Assembly (NCBI RefSeq): GCF_051020975.1
Contig: NW_027478168.1
Location: 2,170,001-2,234,000 of the forward strand
Length of the DNA stretch: 64,000 nucleotides
Direction of reading: 5' to 3'
Source: Osmia lignaria lignaria
Lineage: Eukaryota > Arthropoda > Insecta > Hymenoptera > Megachilidae
This document shows, piece by piece, positions 12,785 through 26,951 of this stretch. A program made the translations under genes and the position numbers. Numbering within the stretch: the first letter of the stretch is position 1; each line of letters starts with the position of its first letter. The notes below the pieces were generated by a model. That model made no database searches. It worked only from the letters and a program-made list of their open reading frames with translations, and was not told where the DNA came from.

Positions 12785-15700
12785 TTGCAGATTTATCTCA
12801 AGGGAAGGGGCCTGACGGACATATTTCGAGATATTTCTTCTTCTTGTTGTTCTTCTTCTGCACAGCTAAGCTGGAAGTGGCATTTGCAGCTCGCCATAGT
12901 GCAGAGTTACCTCAAAGAAAGGGGCCACGGTGTTTCTGTATCTCTATTATGTTGGTGCGGCTTCGGAACTTTTAAATATCTTGATATATCTCGAGAACTA
13001 CGCATCTGATCAAAAAATATCATAGAACATAAAAAGTAGGAAACTTAATTCTCTACAAAAAAGGTCTCTTAACATTTTGCCATAGCTCGCTTCGTTTCCG
13101 ATATATTTGCAGATTTATCTCAAGGGAAGGGGCCTGACGGACATATTTCGAGATATTTCTTCTTCTTGTTGTTCTTCTTCTGCACAGCTAAGCTGGAAGC
13201 GGCATTTGCGGCTCGCACTAGTGCAGAGTTATCTCAAAGAAAGGGGCCACGGTGTTTCTGTATCTCTATTATGTTGGTGCGGCTTCGGAACTTTTAAATA
13301 TCTTGATATATCTCGAGAACTACGCATCCGATCAAAAAATATCATAGAACATAAAAAGTAGGAAACTTAATTCTCTACAAAAAAGGTCTCTTAACATTTT
13401 GCCATAGCTCGCTTCGTTTCCGAGATATTTGCAGATTTATCTCGAGGGAAGGGGCCTGACGGACATATTTCGAGATATTTCTTCTTCTTGTTGTTCTTCT
13501 TCTGCACAGCTAAGCTGGAAGCGGCATTTGCGCCTCGCACTAGTGCAGAGTTATCTCAAAGAAAGGGGCCACGGTGTTTCTGTATCTCTATTATGTTGGT
13601 GCGGCTTCGGATCTTTTAAATATCTCGATATATCTCGAAAACTACGCTTCTGATCAAAAAATATCATAGAACATAAATTGTAGGAAACATAATTCTCTAC
13701 AAAAAAGGTCTCTTAACATTTTGCCATAGCTCGCTTCGTTTCCGAGATATTTGCAGATATATCTCAAGGGCAGGGGCCTGACGGACATATTTCGAGATAT
13801 TTCTTCTTCTTGTTGTTCTTCTTCTGCACAGCTAAGCTGGAAGTGGCATTTACAGCTCGCAATAGTGCAGAGTTATCTCAAAGAAAGGGGCCACGGTGTT
13901 TCTGTATCTCTATTATGTTGGTGCGGCTTCGGAACTTTTAAATATCTTGATATATCTCGAGAACTACGCATCTGATCAAAAAATATCATAGAACATAAAA
14001 AGTAGGAAACTTAATTCTCTACAAAAAAGGTCTCTTAACATTTTGCCATAGCTCTCTTCGTTTCCGAGATATATGCAGATTTATCTCAAGGGAAGGGGCC
14101 TGACGGACATATTTCGAGATACTTCTTCTTCTTGTTGTTCTTCTTCTGCACAGCTAAGCTGGAAGTGGCATTTGCAGCTCGCAATAGTGCAGAGTTATCT
14201 CAAAGAAAGGGGCCACGGTGTTTCTGTATCTCTATTATGTTGGTGCGGCTTCGGAACTTTTAAGTATCTCGGTATATCTCGAAAACTACGCTTCTGATCA
14301 AAAAATATCATAGAACATAAATTGTAGGAAACATAATTGTCTACAAAAAACGTCTCTTAACATTTTGCCATAGTTCGCTTCGTTTCCGAGATATTTGCAG
14401 ATTCAGCTCAAAGGAACTGGCCTGACGGACATATTTCGAGATATTTCTTCTTCTTGTTGTTCTTCCTCTGCACAGCTAAGCTGGAAGTGGCATTTGCAGC
14501 TCGCAATAGTGCAGAGTTATCTCAAAGAAAGGGGCCACGGTGTTTCTGTATCGCTATTATGTTGGTGCGGCTTCGGAACTTTTAAATATCTCGATATATC
14601 TCGAAAACTACGCTTCTGATCAAAAAATATCATAGAACATAAATTGTAGGAAACATAATTCTCTACAAAAAAGGTCTCTTAACATTTTGCCATAGCTCGC
14701 TTCGTTTCCGAGATATTTGCAGATATATCTCAAGGGCAGGGGCCTGACGGACATATTTCGAGATATTTCTTCTTCTTGTTGTTCTTCTTCTGCACAGCTA
14801 AGCTGGAAGTGGCATTTACAGCTCGCAATAGTGCAGAGTTATCTCAAAGAAAGGGGCCACGGTGTTTCTGTATCTCTATTATGTTGGTGCGGCTTCGGAA
14901 CTTTTAAATATCTTGATATATCTCGAGAACTACGCAGCTGATCAAAAAATATCATAGAACATAAAAAGTAGGAAACTTAATTCTCTACAAAAAAGGTCTC
15001 TTAACATTTTGCCATAGCTCTCTTCGTTTCCGAGATATTTGCAGATTTAGCTCAAGGGAAGGGGCCTGACGGACATATTCCGAGATATTTCTTCTTCTTG
15101 TTGTTCCCCTTCTGCACAGCTAAGCTGGAAGTGGCATTTGCAGCTCGCAATAGTGCAGAGTTATCTCAAAGAAAGGGGCCACGGTGTTTCTGTACCTCTA
15201 TTATGTTGGTGCAGCTTCGGAGCTTTTAAATATCTTGATATATCTCGAGAACTACGCATCTGATCAAAAAATATCATAGAACATAAAAAGTAGGAAACTT
15301 AATTCTCTACAAAAAAGGTCTCTTAACATTTTCCCATAGCTGGCATCGTTTCCGAGATATTTGCAGATTTAGCTCAAGGGAAGGGGCCTGACGGACATAT
15401 TCCGAGATATTTCTTCTTCTTGTTGTTCCCCTTCTGCACAGCTAAGCTGGAAGTGGCATTTGCAGCTCGCAATAGTGCAGAGTTATCTCAAAGAAAGGGG
15501 CCACGGTGTTTCTGTACCTCTATTATGTTGGTGCAGCTTCGGAGCTTTTAAATATCTTGATATATCTCGAGAACTACGCATCTGATCAAAAAATATCATA
15601 GAACATAAAAAGTAGGAAACTTAATTCTCTACAAAAAAGGTCTCTTAACATTTTCCCATAGCTGGCATCGTTTCCGAGATATTTGCAGATTTAGCTCAAG

Positions 15701-16004
15701 GGAAGGGGCCTGACGGACATATTCCGAGATATTTCTTCTTCTTGTTGTTCCTCTTCTGCACAGCTAAGCTGGAAGTGGCATTTGCAGCTCGCAATAGTGC
15801 AGAGTTATCTCAAAGAAAGGGGCCACGGTGTTTCTGTATCTCTATTATGTTGGTGCCGCTTCGGAACTTTTAAATATCTCGATATATCTCGAAAACTACG
15901 CTTCTGATCAAAAAATATCATAGAACATAAAAAGTAGGAAACTTAATTCTCTACAAATAAGGTCTCTTAACATTTTGCGATAGCTCGCTTGGTTTCCGAG
16001 ATAT
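12785..16004 (+). repeat. Ten-monomer HOR copy 1, M40-M49
   Basis: The order is f, a, g, h, i, j, h, d, d, e (3220 bp). The cassette start (f, a) and end (d, e) match the six-monomer HOR, while b-c has been replaced by g-h-i-j-h. M40 carries GCTCGCCATAG, shared with M50. M44 carries AAGTATCTCGGT. M46 has the private GCAGCTGATC. M47 is a d monomer preceded by the CTCTCTTCG linker instead of CTGGCATCG. M49 has a private GTGCCGCTTC. Confidence 0.87.
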
Positions 16005-18902
16005 TTGCAGATTTATCTCAAGGGAAGGGGCCTGACGGACATATTTCGAGATATTTCTTCTTCTTGTTGTTCTTCTTCTGCACAGCTAAGCTGGAAGTGG
16101 CATTTGCAGCTCGCCATAGTGCAGAGTTACCTCAAAGAAAGGGGCCACGGTGTTTCTGTATCTCTATTATGTTGGTGCGGCTTCGGAACTTTTAAATATC
16201 TTGATATATCTCGAGAACTACGCATCTGATCAAAAAATATCATAGAACATAAAAAGTAGGAAACTTAATTCTCTACAAAAAAGGTCTCTTAACATTTTGC
16301 CATAGCTCGCTTCGTTTCCGAGATATTTGCAGATTTATCTCAAGGGAAGGGGCCTGACGGACATATTTCGAGATATTTCTTCTTCTTGTTGTTCTTCTTC
16401 TGCACAGCTAAGCTGGAAGCGGCATTTGCGGCTCGCACTAGTGCAGAGTTATCTCAAAGAAAGGGGCCACGGTGTTTCTGTATCTCTATTATGTTGGTGC
16501 GGCTTCGGAACTTTTAAATATCTTGATATATCTCGAGAACTACGCATCCGATCAAAAAATATCATAGAACATAAAAAGTAGGAAACTTAATTCTCTACAA
16601 AAAAGGTCTCTTAACATTTTGCCATAGCCCGCTTCGTTTCCGAGATATTTGCAGATTTATCTCGAGGGAAGGGGCCTGACGGACATATTTCGAGATATTT
16701 CTTCTTCTTGTTGTTCTTCTTCTGCACAGCTAAGCTGGAAGCGGCATTTGCGCCTCGCACTAGTGCAGAGTTATCTCAAAGAAAGGGGCCACGGTGTTTC
16801 TGTATCTCTATTATGTTGGTGCGGCTTCGGATCTTTTAAATATCTCGATATATCTCGAAAACTACGCTTCTGATCAAAAAATATCATAGAACATAAATTG
16901 TAGGAAACATAATTCTCTACAAAAAAGGTCTCTTAACATTTTGCCATAGCTCGCTTCGTTTCCGAGATATTTGCAGATATATCTCAAGGGCAGGGGCCTG
17001 ACGGACATATTTCGAGATATTTCTTCTTCTTGTTGTTCTTCTTCTGCACAGCTAAGCTGGAAGTGGCATTTACAGCTCGCAATAGTGCAGAGTTATCTCA
17101 AAGAAAGGGGCCACGGTGTTTCTGTATCTCTATTATGTTGGTGCGGCTTCGGAACTTTTAAATATCTTGATATATCTCGAGAACTACGCATCTGATCAAA
17201 AAATATCATAGAACATAAAAAGTAGGAAACTTAATTCTCTACAAAAAAGGTCTCTTAACATTTTGCCATAACTCTCTTCGTTTCCGAGATATTTGCAGAT
17301 TTATCTCAAGGGAAGGGGCCTGACGGACATATTTCGAGATACTTCTTCTTCTTGTTGTTCTTCTTCTGCACAGCTAAGCTGGAAGTGGCATTTGCAGCTC
17401 GCAATAGTGCAGAGTTATCTCAAAGAAAGGGGCCACGGTGTTTCTGTATCTCTATTATGTTGGTGCGGCTTCGGAACTTTTAAGTATCTCGGTATATCTC
17501 GAAAACTACGCTTCTGATCAAAAAATATCATAGAACATAAATTGTAGGAAACATAATTGTCTACAAAAAACGTCTCTTAACATTTTGCCATAGTTCGCTT
17601 CGTTTCCGAGATATTTGCAGATTCAGCTCAAAGGAACTGGCCTGACGGACATATTTCGAGATATTTCTTCTTCTTGTTGTTCTTCCTCTGCACAGCTAAG
17701 CTGGAAGTGGCATTTGCAGCTCGCAATAGTGCAGAGTTATCTCAAAGAAAGGGGCCACGGTGTTTCTGTATCTCTATTATGTTGGTGCGGCTTCGGAACT
17801 TTTAAATATCTCGATATATCTCGAAAACTACGCTTCTGATCAAAAAATATCATAGAACATAAATTGTAGGAAACATAATTCTCTACAAAAAAGGTCTCTT
17901 AACATTTTGCCATAGCTCGCTTCGTTTCCGAGATATTTGCAGATATATCTCAAGGGCAGGGGCCTGACGGACATATTTCGAGATATTTCTTCTTCTTGTT
18001 GTTCTTCTTCTGCACAGCTAAGCTGGAAGTGGCATTTACAGCTCGCAATAGTGCAGAGTTATCTCAAAGAAAGGGGCCACGGTGTTTCTGTATCTCTATT
18101 ATGTTGGTGCGGCTTCGGAACTTTTAAATATCTTGATATATCTCGAGAACTACGCATCTGATCAAAAAATATCATAGAACATAAAAAGTAGGAAACTTAA
18201 TTCTCTACAAAAAAGGTCTCTTAACATTTTGCCATAGCTCTCTTCGTTTCCGAGATATTTGCAGATTTAGCTCAAGGGAAGGGGCCTGACGGACATATTC
18301 CGAGATATTTCTTCTTCTTGTTGTTCCCCTTCTGCACAGCTAAGCTGGAAGTGGCATTTGCAGCTCGCAATAGTGCAGAGTTATCTCAAAGAAAGGGGCC
18401 ACGGTGTTTCTGTACCTCTATTATGTTGGTGCAGCTTCGGAGCTTTTAAATATCTTGATATATCTCGAGAACTACGCATCTGATCAAAAAATATCATAGA
18501 ACATAAGAAGTAGGAAACTTAATTCTCTACAAAAAAGGTCTCTTAACATTTTCCCATAGCTGGCATCGTTTCCGAGATATTTGCAGATTTAGCTCAAGGG
18601 AAGGGGCCTGACGGACATATTCCGAGATATTTCTTCTTCTTGTTGTTCCTCTTCTGCACAGCTAAGCTGGAAGTGGCATTTGCAGGTCGCAATAGTGCAG
18701 AGTTATCTCAAAGAAAGGGGCCACGGTGTTTCTGTATCTCTATTATGTTGGTGCGGCTTCGGAACTTTTAAATATCTTGATATATCTCGAGAACTACGCA
18801 TCTGATCAAAAAATATGATAGAACATAAAAAGTAGGAAACTTAATTCTCTACAAAAAAGGTCTCTTAACATTTTGCCATAGCTCTCTTCGTTTCCGAGAT
18901 AT
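16005..18902 (+). repeat. Ten-monomer HOR copy 2, contracted to nine, M50-M58
   Basis: The order is f, a, g, h, i, j, h, d, e. M50-M57 match M40-M47 at an offset of 3220 bp, and one of the two d monomers is missing. M58 begins as e (TTCCTCTTC, GCAGGTCGC). It ends in the A haplotype with the CTCTCTTCG linker that normally precedes i, and is followed by an i monomer, so M58 is chimeric. Confidence 0.86.
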
Positions 18903-20511
18903 TTGCAGATTTATCTCAAGGGAAGGGGCCTGACGGACATATTTCGAGATACTTCTTCTTCTTGTTGTTCTTCTTCTGCACAGCTAAGCTGGAAGTGGCA
19001 TTTGCAGCTCGCAATAGTGCAGAGTTATCTCAAAGAAAGGGGCCACGGTGTTTCTGTATCTCTATTATGTTGGTGCGGCTTCGGAACTTTTAAGTATCTC
19101 GGTATATCTCGAAAACTACGCTTCTGATCAAAAAATATCATAGAACATAAATTGTAGGAAACATAATTGTCTACAAAAAACGTCTCTTAACATTTTGCCA
19201 TAGTTCGCTTCGTTTCCGAGATATTTGCAGATTCAGCTCAAAGGAACTGGCCTGACGGACATATTTCGAGATATTTCTTCTTCTTGTTGTTCTTCCTCTG
19301 CACAGCTAAGCTGGAAGTGGCATTTGCAGCTCGCAATAGTGCAGAGTTATCTCAAAGAAAGGGGCCACGGTGTTTCTGTATCTCTATTATGTTGGTGCGG
19401 CTTCGGAACTTTTAAATATCTCGATATATCTCGAAAACTACGCTTCTGATCAAAAAATATCATAGAACATAAATTGTAGGAAACATAATTCTCTACAAAA
19501 AAGGTCTCTTAACATTTTGCCATAGCTCGCTTCGTTTCCGAGATATTTGCAGATATATCTCAAGGGCAGGGGCCTGACGGACATATTTCGAGATATTTCT
19601 TCTTCTTGTTGTTCTTCTTCTGCACAGCTAAGCTGGAAGTGGCATTTACAGCTCGCAATAGTGCAGAGTTATCTCAAAGAAAGGGGCCACGGTGTTTCTG
19701 TATCTCTATTATGTTGGTGCGGCTTCGGAACTTTTCAATATCTTGATATATCTCGAGAACTACGCATCTGATCAAAAAATATCATAGAACATAAAAAGTA
19801 GGAAACTTAATTCTCTACAAAAAAGGTCTCTTAACATTTTGCCATAGCTCTCTTCGTTTCCGAGATATTTGCAGATTTAGCTCAAGGGAAGGGGCCTGAC
19901 GGACATATTCCGAGATATTTCTTCTTCTTGTTGTTCCCCTTCTGCACAGCTAAGCTGGAAGTGGCATTTGCAGCTCGCAATAGCGCAGAGTTATCTCAAA
20001 GAAAGGGGCCACGGTGTTTCTGTACCTCTATTATGTTGGTGCAGCTTCGGAGCTTTTAAATATCTTGATATATCTCGAGAACTACGCATCTGATCAAAAA
20101 ATATCATAGAACATAAAAAGTAGGAAACTTAATTCTCTACAAAAAAGGTCTCTTAACATTTTCCCATAGCTGGCATCGTTTCCGAGATATTTGCAGATTT
20201 AGCTCAAGGGAAGGGGCCTGACGGACATATTCCGAGATATTTCTTCTTCTTGTTGTTCCTCTTCTGCACAGCTAAGCTGGAAGTGGCATTTGCAGGTCGC
20301 AATAGTGCAGAGTTATCTCAAAGAAAGGGGCACGGTGTTTCTGTATCTCTATTATGTTGGTGCGGCTTCGGAACTTTTAAATATCTCGATATATCTCGAA
20401 AACTACGCTTCTGATCAAAAAATATCATAGAACATAAAAAGTAGGAAACTTAATTCTCTACAAATAAGGTCTCTTAATATTTTGCGATAGCTCGCTTGGT
20501 TTCCGAGATAT
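18903..20511 (+). repeat. Partial HOR copy i-j-h-d-e, M59-M63
   Basis: Five monomers repeat the order found in M54-M58. The block starts at i because of the junction inside M58. Its last monomer, M63, is the only 321-bp copy in the window. M61 has a private TTTTCAATATC, also seen in M20. Confidence 0.86.
20191..20511 (+). repeat. Single 321-bp monomer (M63) with a 1-bp deletion
   Basis: Subtype e monomer in which GGGGCCACGG reads GGGGCACGG around 20327-20335, so one C is missing. All later monomers are shifted by one base relative to the register upstream. The gap lies beside a run of four G, where sequencing or consensus errors also occur. Confidence 0.9.
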
Positions 20512-23500
20512 TTGCAGATTTATCTCAAGGGAAGGGGCCTGACGGACATATTTCGAGATATTTCTTCTTCTTGTTGTTCTTCTTCTGGACAGCTAAGCTG
20601 GAAGTGGCATTTGCAGCTCGCCATAGTGCAGAGTTACCTCAAAGAAAGGGGCCACGGTGTTTCTGTATCTCTATTATGTTGGTGCGGCTTCGGAACTTTT
20701 AAATATCTTGATATATCTCGAGAACTACGCATCTGATCAAAAAATATCATAGAACATAAAAAGTAGGAAACTTAATTCTCTACAAAAAAGGTCTCTTAAC
20801 ATTTTGCCATAGCTCGCTTCGTTTCCGAGATATTTGCAGATTTATCTCAAGGGAAGGGGCCTGACGGACATATTTCGAGATATTTCTTCTTCTTGTTGTT
20901 CTTCTTCTGCACAGCTAAGCTGGAAGCGGCATTTGCGGCTCGCACTAGTGCAGAGTTATCTCAAAGAAAGGGGCCACGGTGTTTCTGTATCTCTATTATG
21001 TTGGTGCGGCTTCGGAACTTTTAAATATCTTGATATATCTCGAGAACTACGCATCCGATCAAAAAATATCATAGAACATAAAAAGTAGGAAACTTAATTC
21101 TCTACAAAAAAGGTCTCTTAACATTTTGCCATAGCTCGCTTCGTTTCCGAGATATTTGCAGATTTATCTCGAGGGAAGGGGCCTGACGGACATATTTCGA
21201 GATATTTCTTCTTCTTGTTGTTCTTCTTCTGCACAGCTAAGCTGGAAGCGGCATTTGCGCCTCGCACTAGTGCAGAGTTATCTCAAAGAAAGGGGCCACG
21301 GTGTTTCTGTATCTCTATTATGTTGGTGCGGCTTCGGATCTTTTAAATATCTCGATATATCTCGAAAACTACGCTTCTGATCAAAAAATATCATAGAACA
21401 TAAATTGTAGGAAACATAATTCTCTACAAAAAAGGTCTCTTAACATTTTGCCATAGCTCGCTTCGTTTCCGAGATATTTGCAGATATATCTCAAGGGCAG
21501 GGGCCTGACGGACATATTTCGAGATATTTCTTCTTCTTGTTGTTCTTCTTCTGCACAGCTAAGCTGGAAGTGGCATTTACAGCTCGCAATAGTGCAGAGT
21601 TATCTCAAAGAAAGGGGCCACGGTGTTTCTGTATCTCTATTATGTTGGTGTGGCTTCGGAACTTTTAAATATCTTGATATATCTCGAGAACTACGCATCT
21701 GATCAAAAAATATCATAGAACATAAAAAGTAGGAAACTTAATTCTCTACAAAAAAGGTCTCTTAACATTTTGCCATAGCTCTCTTCGTTTCCGAGATATT
21801 TGCAGATTTATCTCAAGGGAAGGGGCCTGACGGACATATTTCGAGATACTTCTTCTTCTTGTTGTTCTTCTTCTGCACAGCTAAGCTGGAAGTGGCATTT
21901 GCAGCTCGCAATAGTGCAGAGTTATCTCAAAGAAAGGGGCCACGTTGTTTCTGTATCTCTATTATGTTGGTGCGGCTTCGGAACTTTTAAATATCTTGAT
22001 ATATCTCGAGAACTACGCATCTGATCAAAAAATATCATAGAACATAAAAAGTAGGAAACTTAATTCTCTACAAAAAAGGTCTCTTAACATTTTGCCATAG
22101 CTCTCTTCGTTTCCGAGATATTTGCAGATTTATCTCAAGGGAAGGGGCCTGACGGACATATTTCGAGATACTTCTTCTTCTTGTTGTTCTTCTTCTGCAC
22201 AGCTAAGCTGGAAGTGGCATTTGCAGCTCGCAATAGTGCAGAGTTATCTCAAAGAAAGGGGCCACGGTGTTTCTGTATCTCTATTATGTTGGTGCGGCTT
22301 CGGAACTTTTAAATATCTTAATATATCTCGAGAACTACGCATCTGATCAAAAAATATCATAGAACATAAAAATTAGGAAACTTAATTCTCTACAAAAAAG
22401 GTCTCTTAACATTTTCCCATAGCTGGCATCGTTTCCGAGATATTTGCAGATTTAGCTCAAGGGAAGGGGCCTGACGGACATATTCCGAGATATTTCTTCT
22501 TCTTGTTGTTCCTCTTCTGCACAGCTAAGCTGGAAGTGGCATTTGCAGGTCGCAATAGTGCAGAGTTATCTCAAAGAAAGGGGCCACGGTGTTTCTGTAT
22601 CTCTATTATGTTGGTGCGGCTTCGGAACTTTTAAATATCTCGATATATCTCGAAAACTACGCTTCTGATCAAAAAATATCATAGAACATAAAAAGTAGGA
22701 AACTTAATTCTCTACAAATAAGGTCTCTTAACATTTTGCGATAACTCGCTTGGTTTCCGAGATATTTGCAGATTTATCTCAAGGGAAGGGGCCTGACGGA
22801 CATATTTCGAGATATTTCTTCTTCTTGTTGTTCTTCTTCTGCACAGCTAAGCTGGAAGTGGCATTTGCAGCTCGCAATAGTGCAGAGTTACCTCAAAGAA
22901 AGGGGCCACGGTGTTTCTGTATCTCTATTATGTTGGTGCGGCTTCGGAACTTTTAAATATCTTGATATATCTCGAGAACTACGCATCTGATCAAAAAATA
23001 TCATAGAACATAAAAAGTAGGAAACTTAATTCTCTACAAAAAAGGTCTCTTAACATTTTGCCATAGCTCGCTTCGTTTCCGAGATATTTGCAGATTTATC
23101 TCAAGGGAAGGGGCCTGACGGACATATTTCGAGATATTTCTTCTTCTTGTTGTTCTTCTTCTGCACAGCTAAGCTGGAAGCGGCATTTGCGGCTCGCACT
23201 AGTGCAGAGTTATCTCAAAGAAAGGGGCCACGGTGTTTCTGTATCTCTATTATGTTGGTGCGGCTTCGGAACTTTTAAATATCTTCATATATCTCGAGAA
23301 CTACGCATCCGATCAAAAAATATCATAGAACATAAAAAGTAGGAAACTTAATTCTCTACAAAGAAGGTCTCTTAACATTTTGCCATAGCTCGCTTCGTTT
23401 CCGAGATATTTGCAGATTTATCTCAAGGGAAGGGGCCTGAAGGACATATTTCGAGATATTTCTTCTTCTTGTTGTTCTTCTTCTGCACAGCTAAGCTGGA

Positions 23501-23731
23501 AGTGGCATTTGCAGCTCGCAATAGTGCAGAGTTATCGTAAAGAAAGGGGCCACGGTGTTTCTGTATCTCTATTATGTTGGTGCGGCTTCGGAACTTTTAA
23601 ATATCTTGATATATCTCGAGAACTACGCATCTGATCAAAAAATATCATAGAACATAAAAAGTAGGAAACCTAATTTTCTACAAAAAAGGTCTCTTAATAT
23701 TTTGCGATAGCTCGCTTGGTTTCCGAGATAT
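20512..23731 (+). repeat. Ten-monomer tandem duplication, copy 1, M64-M73
   Basis: The order is f, a, g, h, i, i, e, f, a, b (3220 bp). M64 has a private TTCTGGACAG and is preceded by CTTAATATTTTGC. M67 has GTGTGGCTTCGG. M68 has CACGTTGTTTC. M69 has ATCTTAATATATC. M72 has ATCTTCATATATC. All of these recur 3220 bp downstream, so the two copies are sister duplicates. Confidence 0.92.
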
Positions 23732-26700
23732 TTGCAGATTTATCTCAAGGGAAGGGGCCTGACGGACATATTTCGAGATATTTCTTCTTCTTGTTGTTCT
23801 TCTTCTGGACAGCTAAGCTGGAAGTGGCATTTGCAGCTCGCCATAGTGCAGAGTTACCTCAAAGAAAGGGGCCACGGTGTTTCTGTATCTCTATTATGTT
23901 GGTGCGGCTTCGGAACTTTTAAATATCTTGATATATCTCGAGAACTACGCATCTGATCAAAAAATATCATAGAACATAAAAAGTAGGAAACTTAATTCTC
24001 TACAAAAAAGGTCTCTTAACATTTTGCCATAGCTCGCTTCGTTTCCGAGATATTTGCAGATTTATCTCAAGGGAAGGGGCCTGACGGACATATTTCGAGA
24101 TATTTCTTCTTCTTGTTGTTCTTCTTCTGCACAGCTAAGCTGGAAGCGGCATTTGCGGCTCGCACTAGTGCAGAGTTATCTCAAAGAAAGGGGCCACGGT
24201 GTTTCTGTATCTCTATTATGTTGGTGCGGCTTCGGAACTTTTAAATATCTTGATATATCTCGAGAACTACGCATCCGATCAAAAAATATCATAGAACATA
24301 AAAAGTAGGAAACTTAATTCTCTACAAAAAAGGTCTCTTAACATTTTGCCATAGCTCGCTTCGTTTCCGAGATATTTGCAGATTTATCTCGAGGGAAGGG
24401 GCCTGACGGACATATTTCGAGATATTTCTTCTTCTTGTTGTTCTTCTTCTGCACAGCTAAGCTGGAAGCGGCATTTGCGCCTCGCACTAGTGCAGAGTTA
24501 TCTCAAAGAAAGGGGCCACGGTGTTTCTGTATCTCTATTATGTTGGTGCGGCTTCGGATCTTTTAAATATCTCGATATATCTCGAAAACTACGCTTCTGA
24601 TCAAAAAATATCATAGAACATAAATTGTAGGAAACATAATTCTCTACAAAAAAGGTCTCTTAACATTTTGCCATAGCTCGCTTCGTTTCCGAGATATTTG
24701 CAGATATATCTCAAGGGCAGGGGCCTGACGGACATATTTCGAGATATTTCTTCTTCTTGTTGTTCTTCTTCTGCACAGCTAAGCTGGAAGTGGCATTTAC
24801 AGCTCGCAATAGTGCAGAGTTATCTCAAAGAAAGGGGCCACGGTGTTTCTGTATCTCTATTATGTTGGTGTGGCTTCGGAACTTTTAAATATCTTGATAT
24901 ATCTCGAGAACTACGCATCTGATCAAAAAATATCATAGAACATAAAAAGTAGGAAACTTAATTCTCTACAAAAAAGGTCTCTTAACATTTTGCCATAGCT
25001 CTCTTCGTTTCCGAGATATTTGCAGATTTATCTCAAGGGAAGGGGCCTGACGGACATATTTCGAGATACTTCTTCTTCTTGTTGTTCTTCTTCTGCACAG
25101 CTAAGCTGGAAGTGGCATTTGCAGCTCGCAATAGTGCAGAGTTATCTCAAAGAAAGGGGCCACGTTGTTTCTGTATCTCTATTATGTTGGTGCGGCTTCG
25201 GAACTTTTAAATATCTTGATATATCTCGAGAACTACGCATCTGATCAAAAAATATCATAGAACATAGAAAGTAGGAAACTTAATTCTCTACAAAAAAGGT
25301 CTCTTAACATTTTGCCATAGCTCTCTTCGTTTCCGAGATATTTGCAGATTTATCTCAAGGGAAGGGGCCTGACGGACATATTTCGAGATACTTCTTCTTC
25401 TTGTTGTTCTTCTTCTGCACAGCTAAGCTGGAAGTGGCATTTGCAGCTCGCAATAGTGCAGAGTTATCTCAAAGAAAGGGGCCACGGTGTTTCTGTATCT
25501 CTATTATGTTGGTGCGGCTTCGGAACTTTTAAATATCTTAATATATCTCGAGAACTACGCATCTGATCAAAAAATATCATAGAACATAAAAAGTAGGAAA
25601 CTTAATTCTCTACAAAAAACGTCTCTTAACATTTTCCCATAGCTGGCATCGTTTCCGAGATATTTGCAGATTTAGCTCAAGGGAAGGGGCCTGACGGACA
25701 TATTCCGAGATATTTCTTCTTCTTGTTGTTCCTCTTCTGCACAGCTAAGCTGGAAGTGGCATTTGCAGGTCGCAATAGTGCAGAGTTATCTCAAAGAAAG
25801 GGGCCACGGTGTTTCTGTATCTCTATTATGTTGGTGCGGCTTCGGAACTTTTAAATATCTCGATATATCTCGAAAACTACGCTTCTGATCAAAAAATATC
25901 ATAGAACATAAAAAGTAGGAAACTTAATTCTCTACAAATAAGGTCTCTTAACATTTTGCGATAACTCGCTTGGTTTCCGAGATATTTGCAGATTTATCTC
26001 AAGGGAAGGGGCCTGACGGACATATTTCGAGATATTTCTTCTTCTTGTTGTTCTTCTTCTGCACAGCTAAGCTGGAAGTGGCATTTGCAGCTCGCAATAG
26101 TGCAGAGTTACCTCAAAGAAAGGGGCCACGGTGTTTCTGTATCTCTATTATGTTGGTGCGGCTTCGGAACTTTTAAATATCTTGATATATCTCGAGAACT
26201 ACGCATCTGATCAAAAAATATCATAGAACATAAAAAGTAGGAAACTTAATTCTCTACAAAAAAGGTCTCTTAACATTTTGCCATAGCTCGCTTCGTTTCC
26301 GAGATATTTGCAGATTTATCTCAAGGGAAGGGGCCTGACGGACATATTTCGAGATATTTCTTCTTCTTGTTGTTCTTCTTCTGCACAGCTAAGCTGGAAG
26401 CGGCATTTGCGGCTCGCACTAGTGCAGAGTTATCTCAAAGAAAGGGGCCACGGTGTTTCTGTATCTCTATTATGTTGGTGCGGCTTCGGAACTTTTAAAT
26501 ATCTTCATATATCTCGAGAACTACGCATCCGATCAAAAAATATCATAGAACATAAAAAGTAGGAAACTTAATTCTCTACAAAGAAGGTCTCTTAACATTT
26601 TGCCATAGCTCGCTTCGTTTCCGAGATATTTGCAGATTTATCTCAAGGGAAGGGGCCTGAAGGACATATTTCGAGATATTTCTTCTTCTTGTTGTTCTTC

Positions 26701-26951
26701 TTCTGCACAGCTAAGCTGGAAGTGGCATTTGCAGCTCGCAATAGTGCAGAGTTATCGCAAAGAAAGGGGCCACGGTGTTTCTGTATCTCTATTATGTTGG
26801 TGCGGCTTCGGAACTTTTAAATATCTTGATATATCTCGAGAACTACGCATCTGATCAAAAAATATCATAGAACATAAAAAGTAGGAAACCTAATTTTCTA
26901 CAAAAAAGGTCTCTTAACATTTTGCCGTAGCTCGCTTCGTTTCCGAGATAT
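23732..26951 (+). repeat. Ten-monomer tandem duplication, copy 2, M74-M83
   Basis: Every rare variant of M64-M73 is present at +3220 bp. I found four substitutions between the copies: 22047/25267, 22373/25593, 22400/25620 and 23538/26758. The left boundary is marked by CTTAATATTTTGC at about 23694, matching 20474. Upstream of that, CAAATAAGG (copy 1) and CAAAAAAGG (copy 2) differ. Confidence 0.92.
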
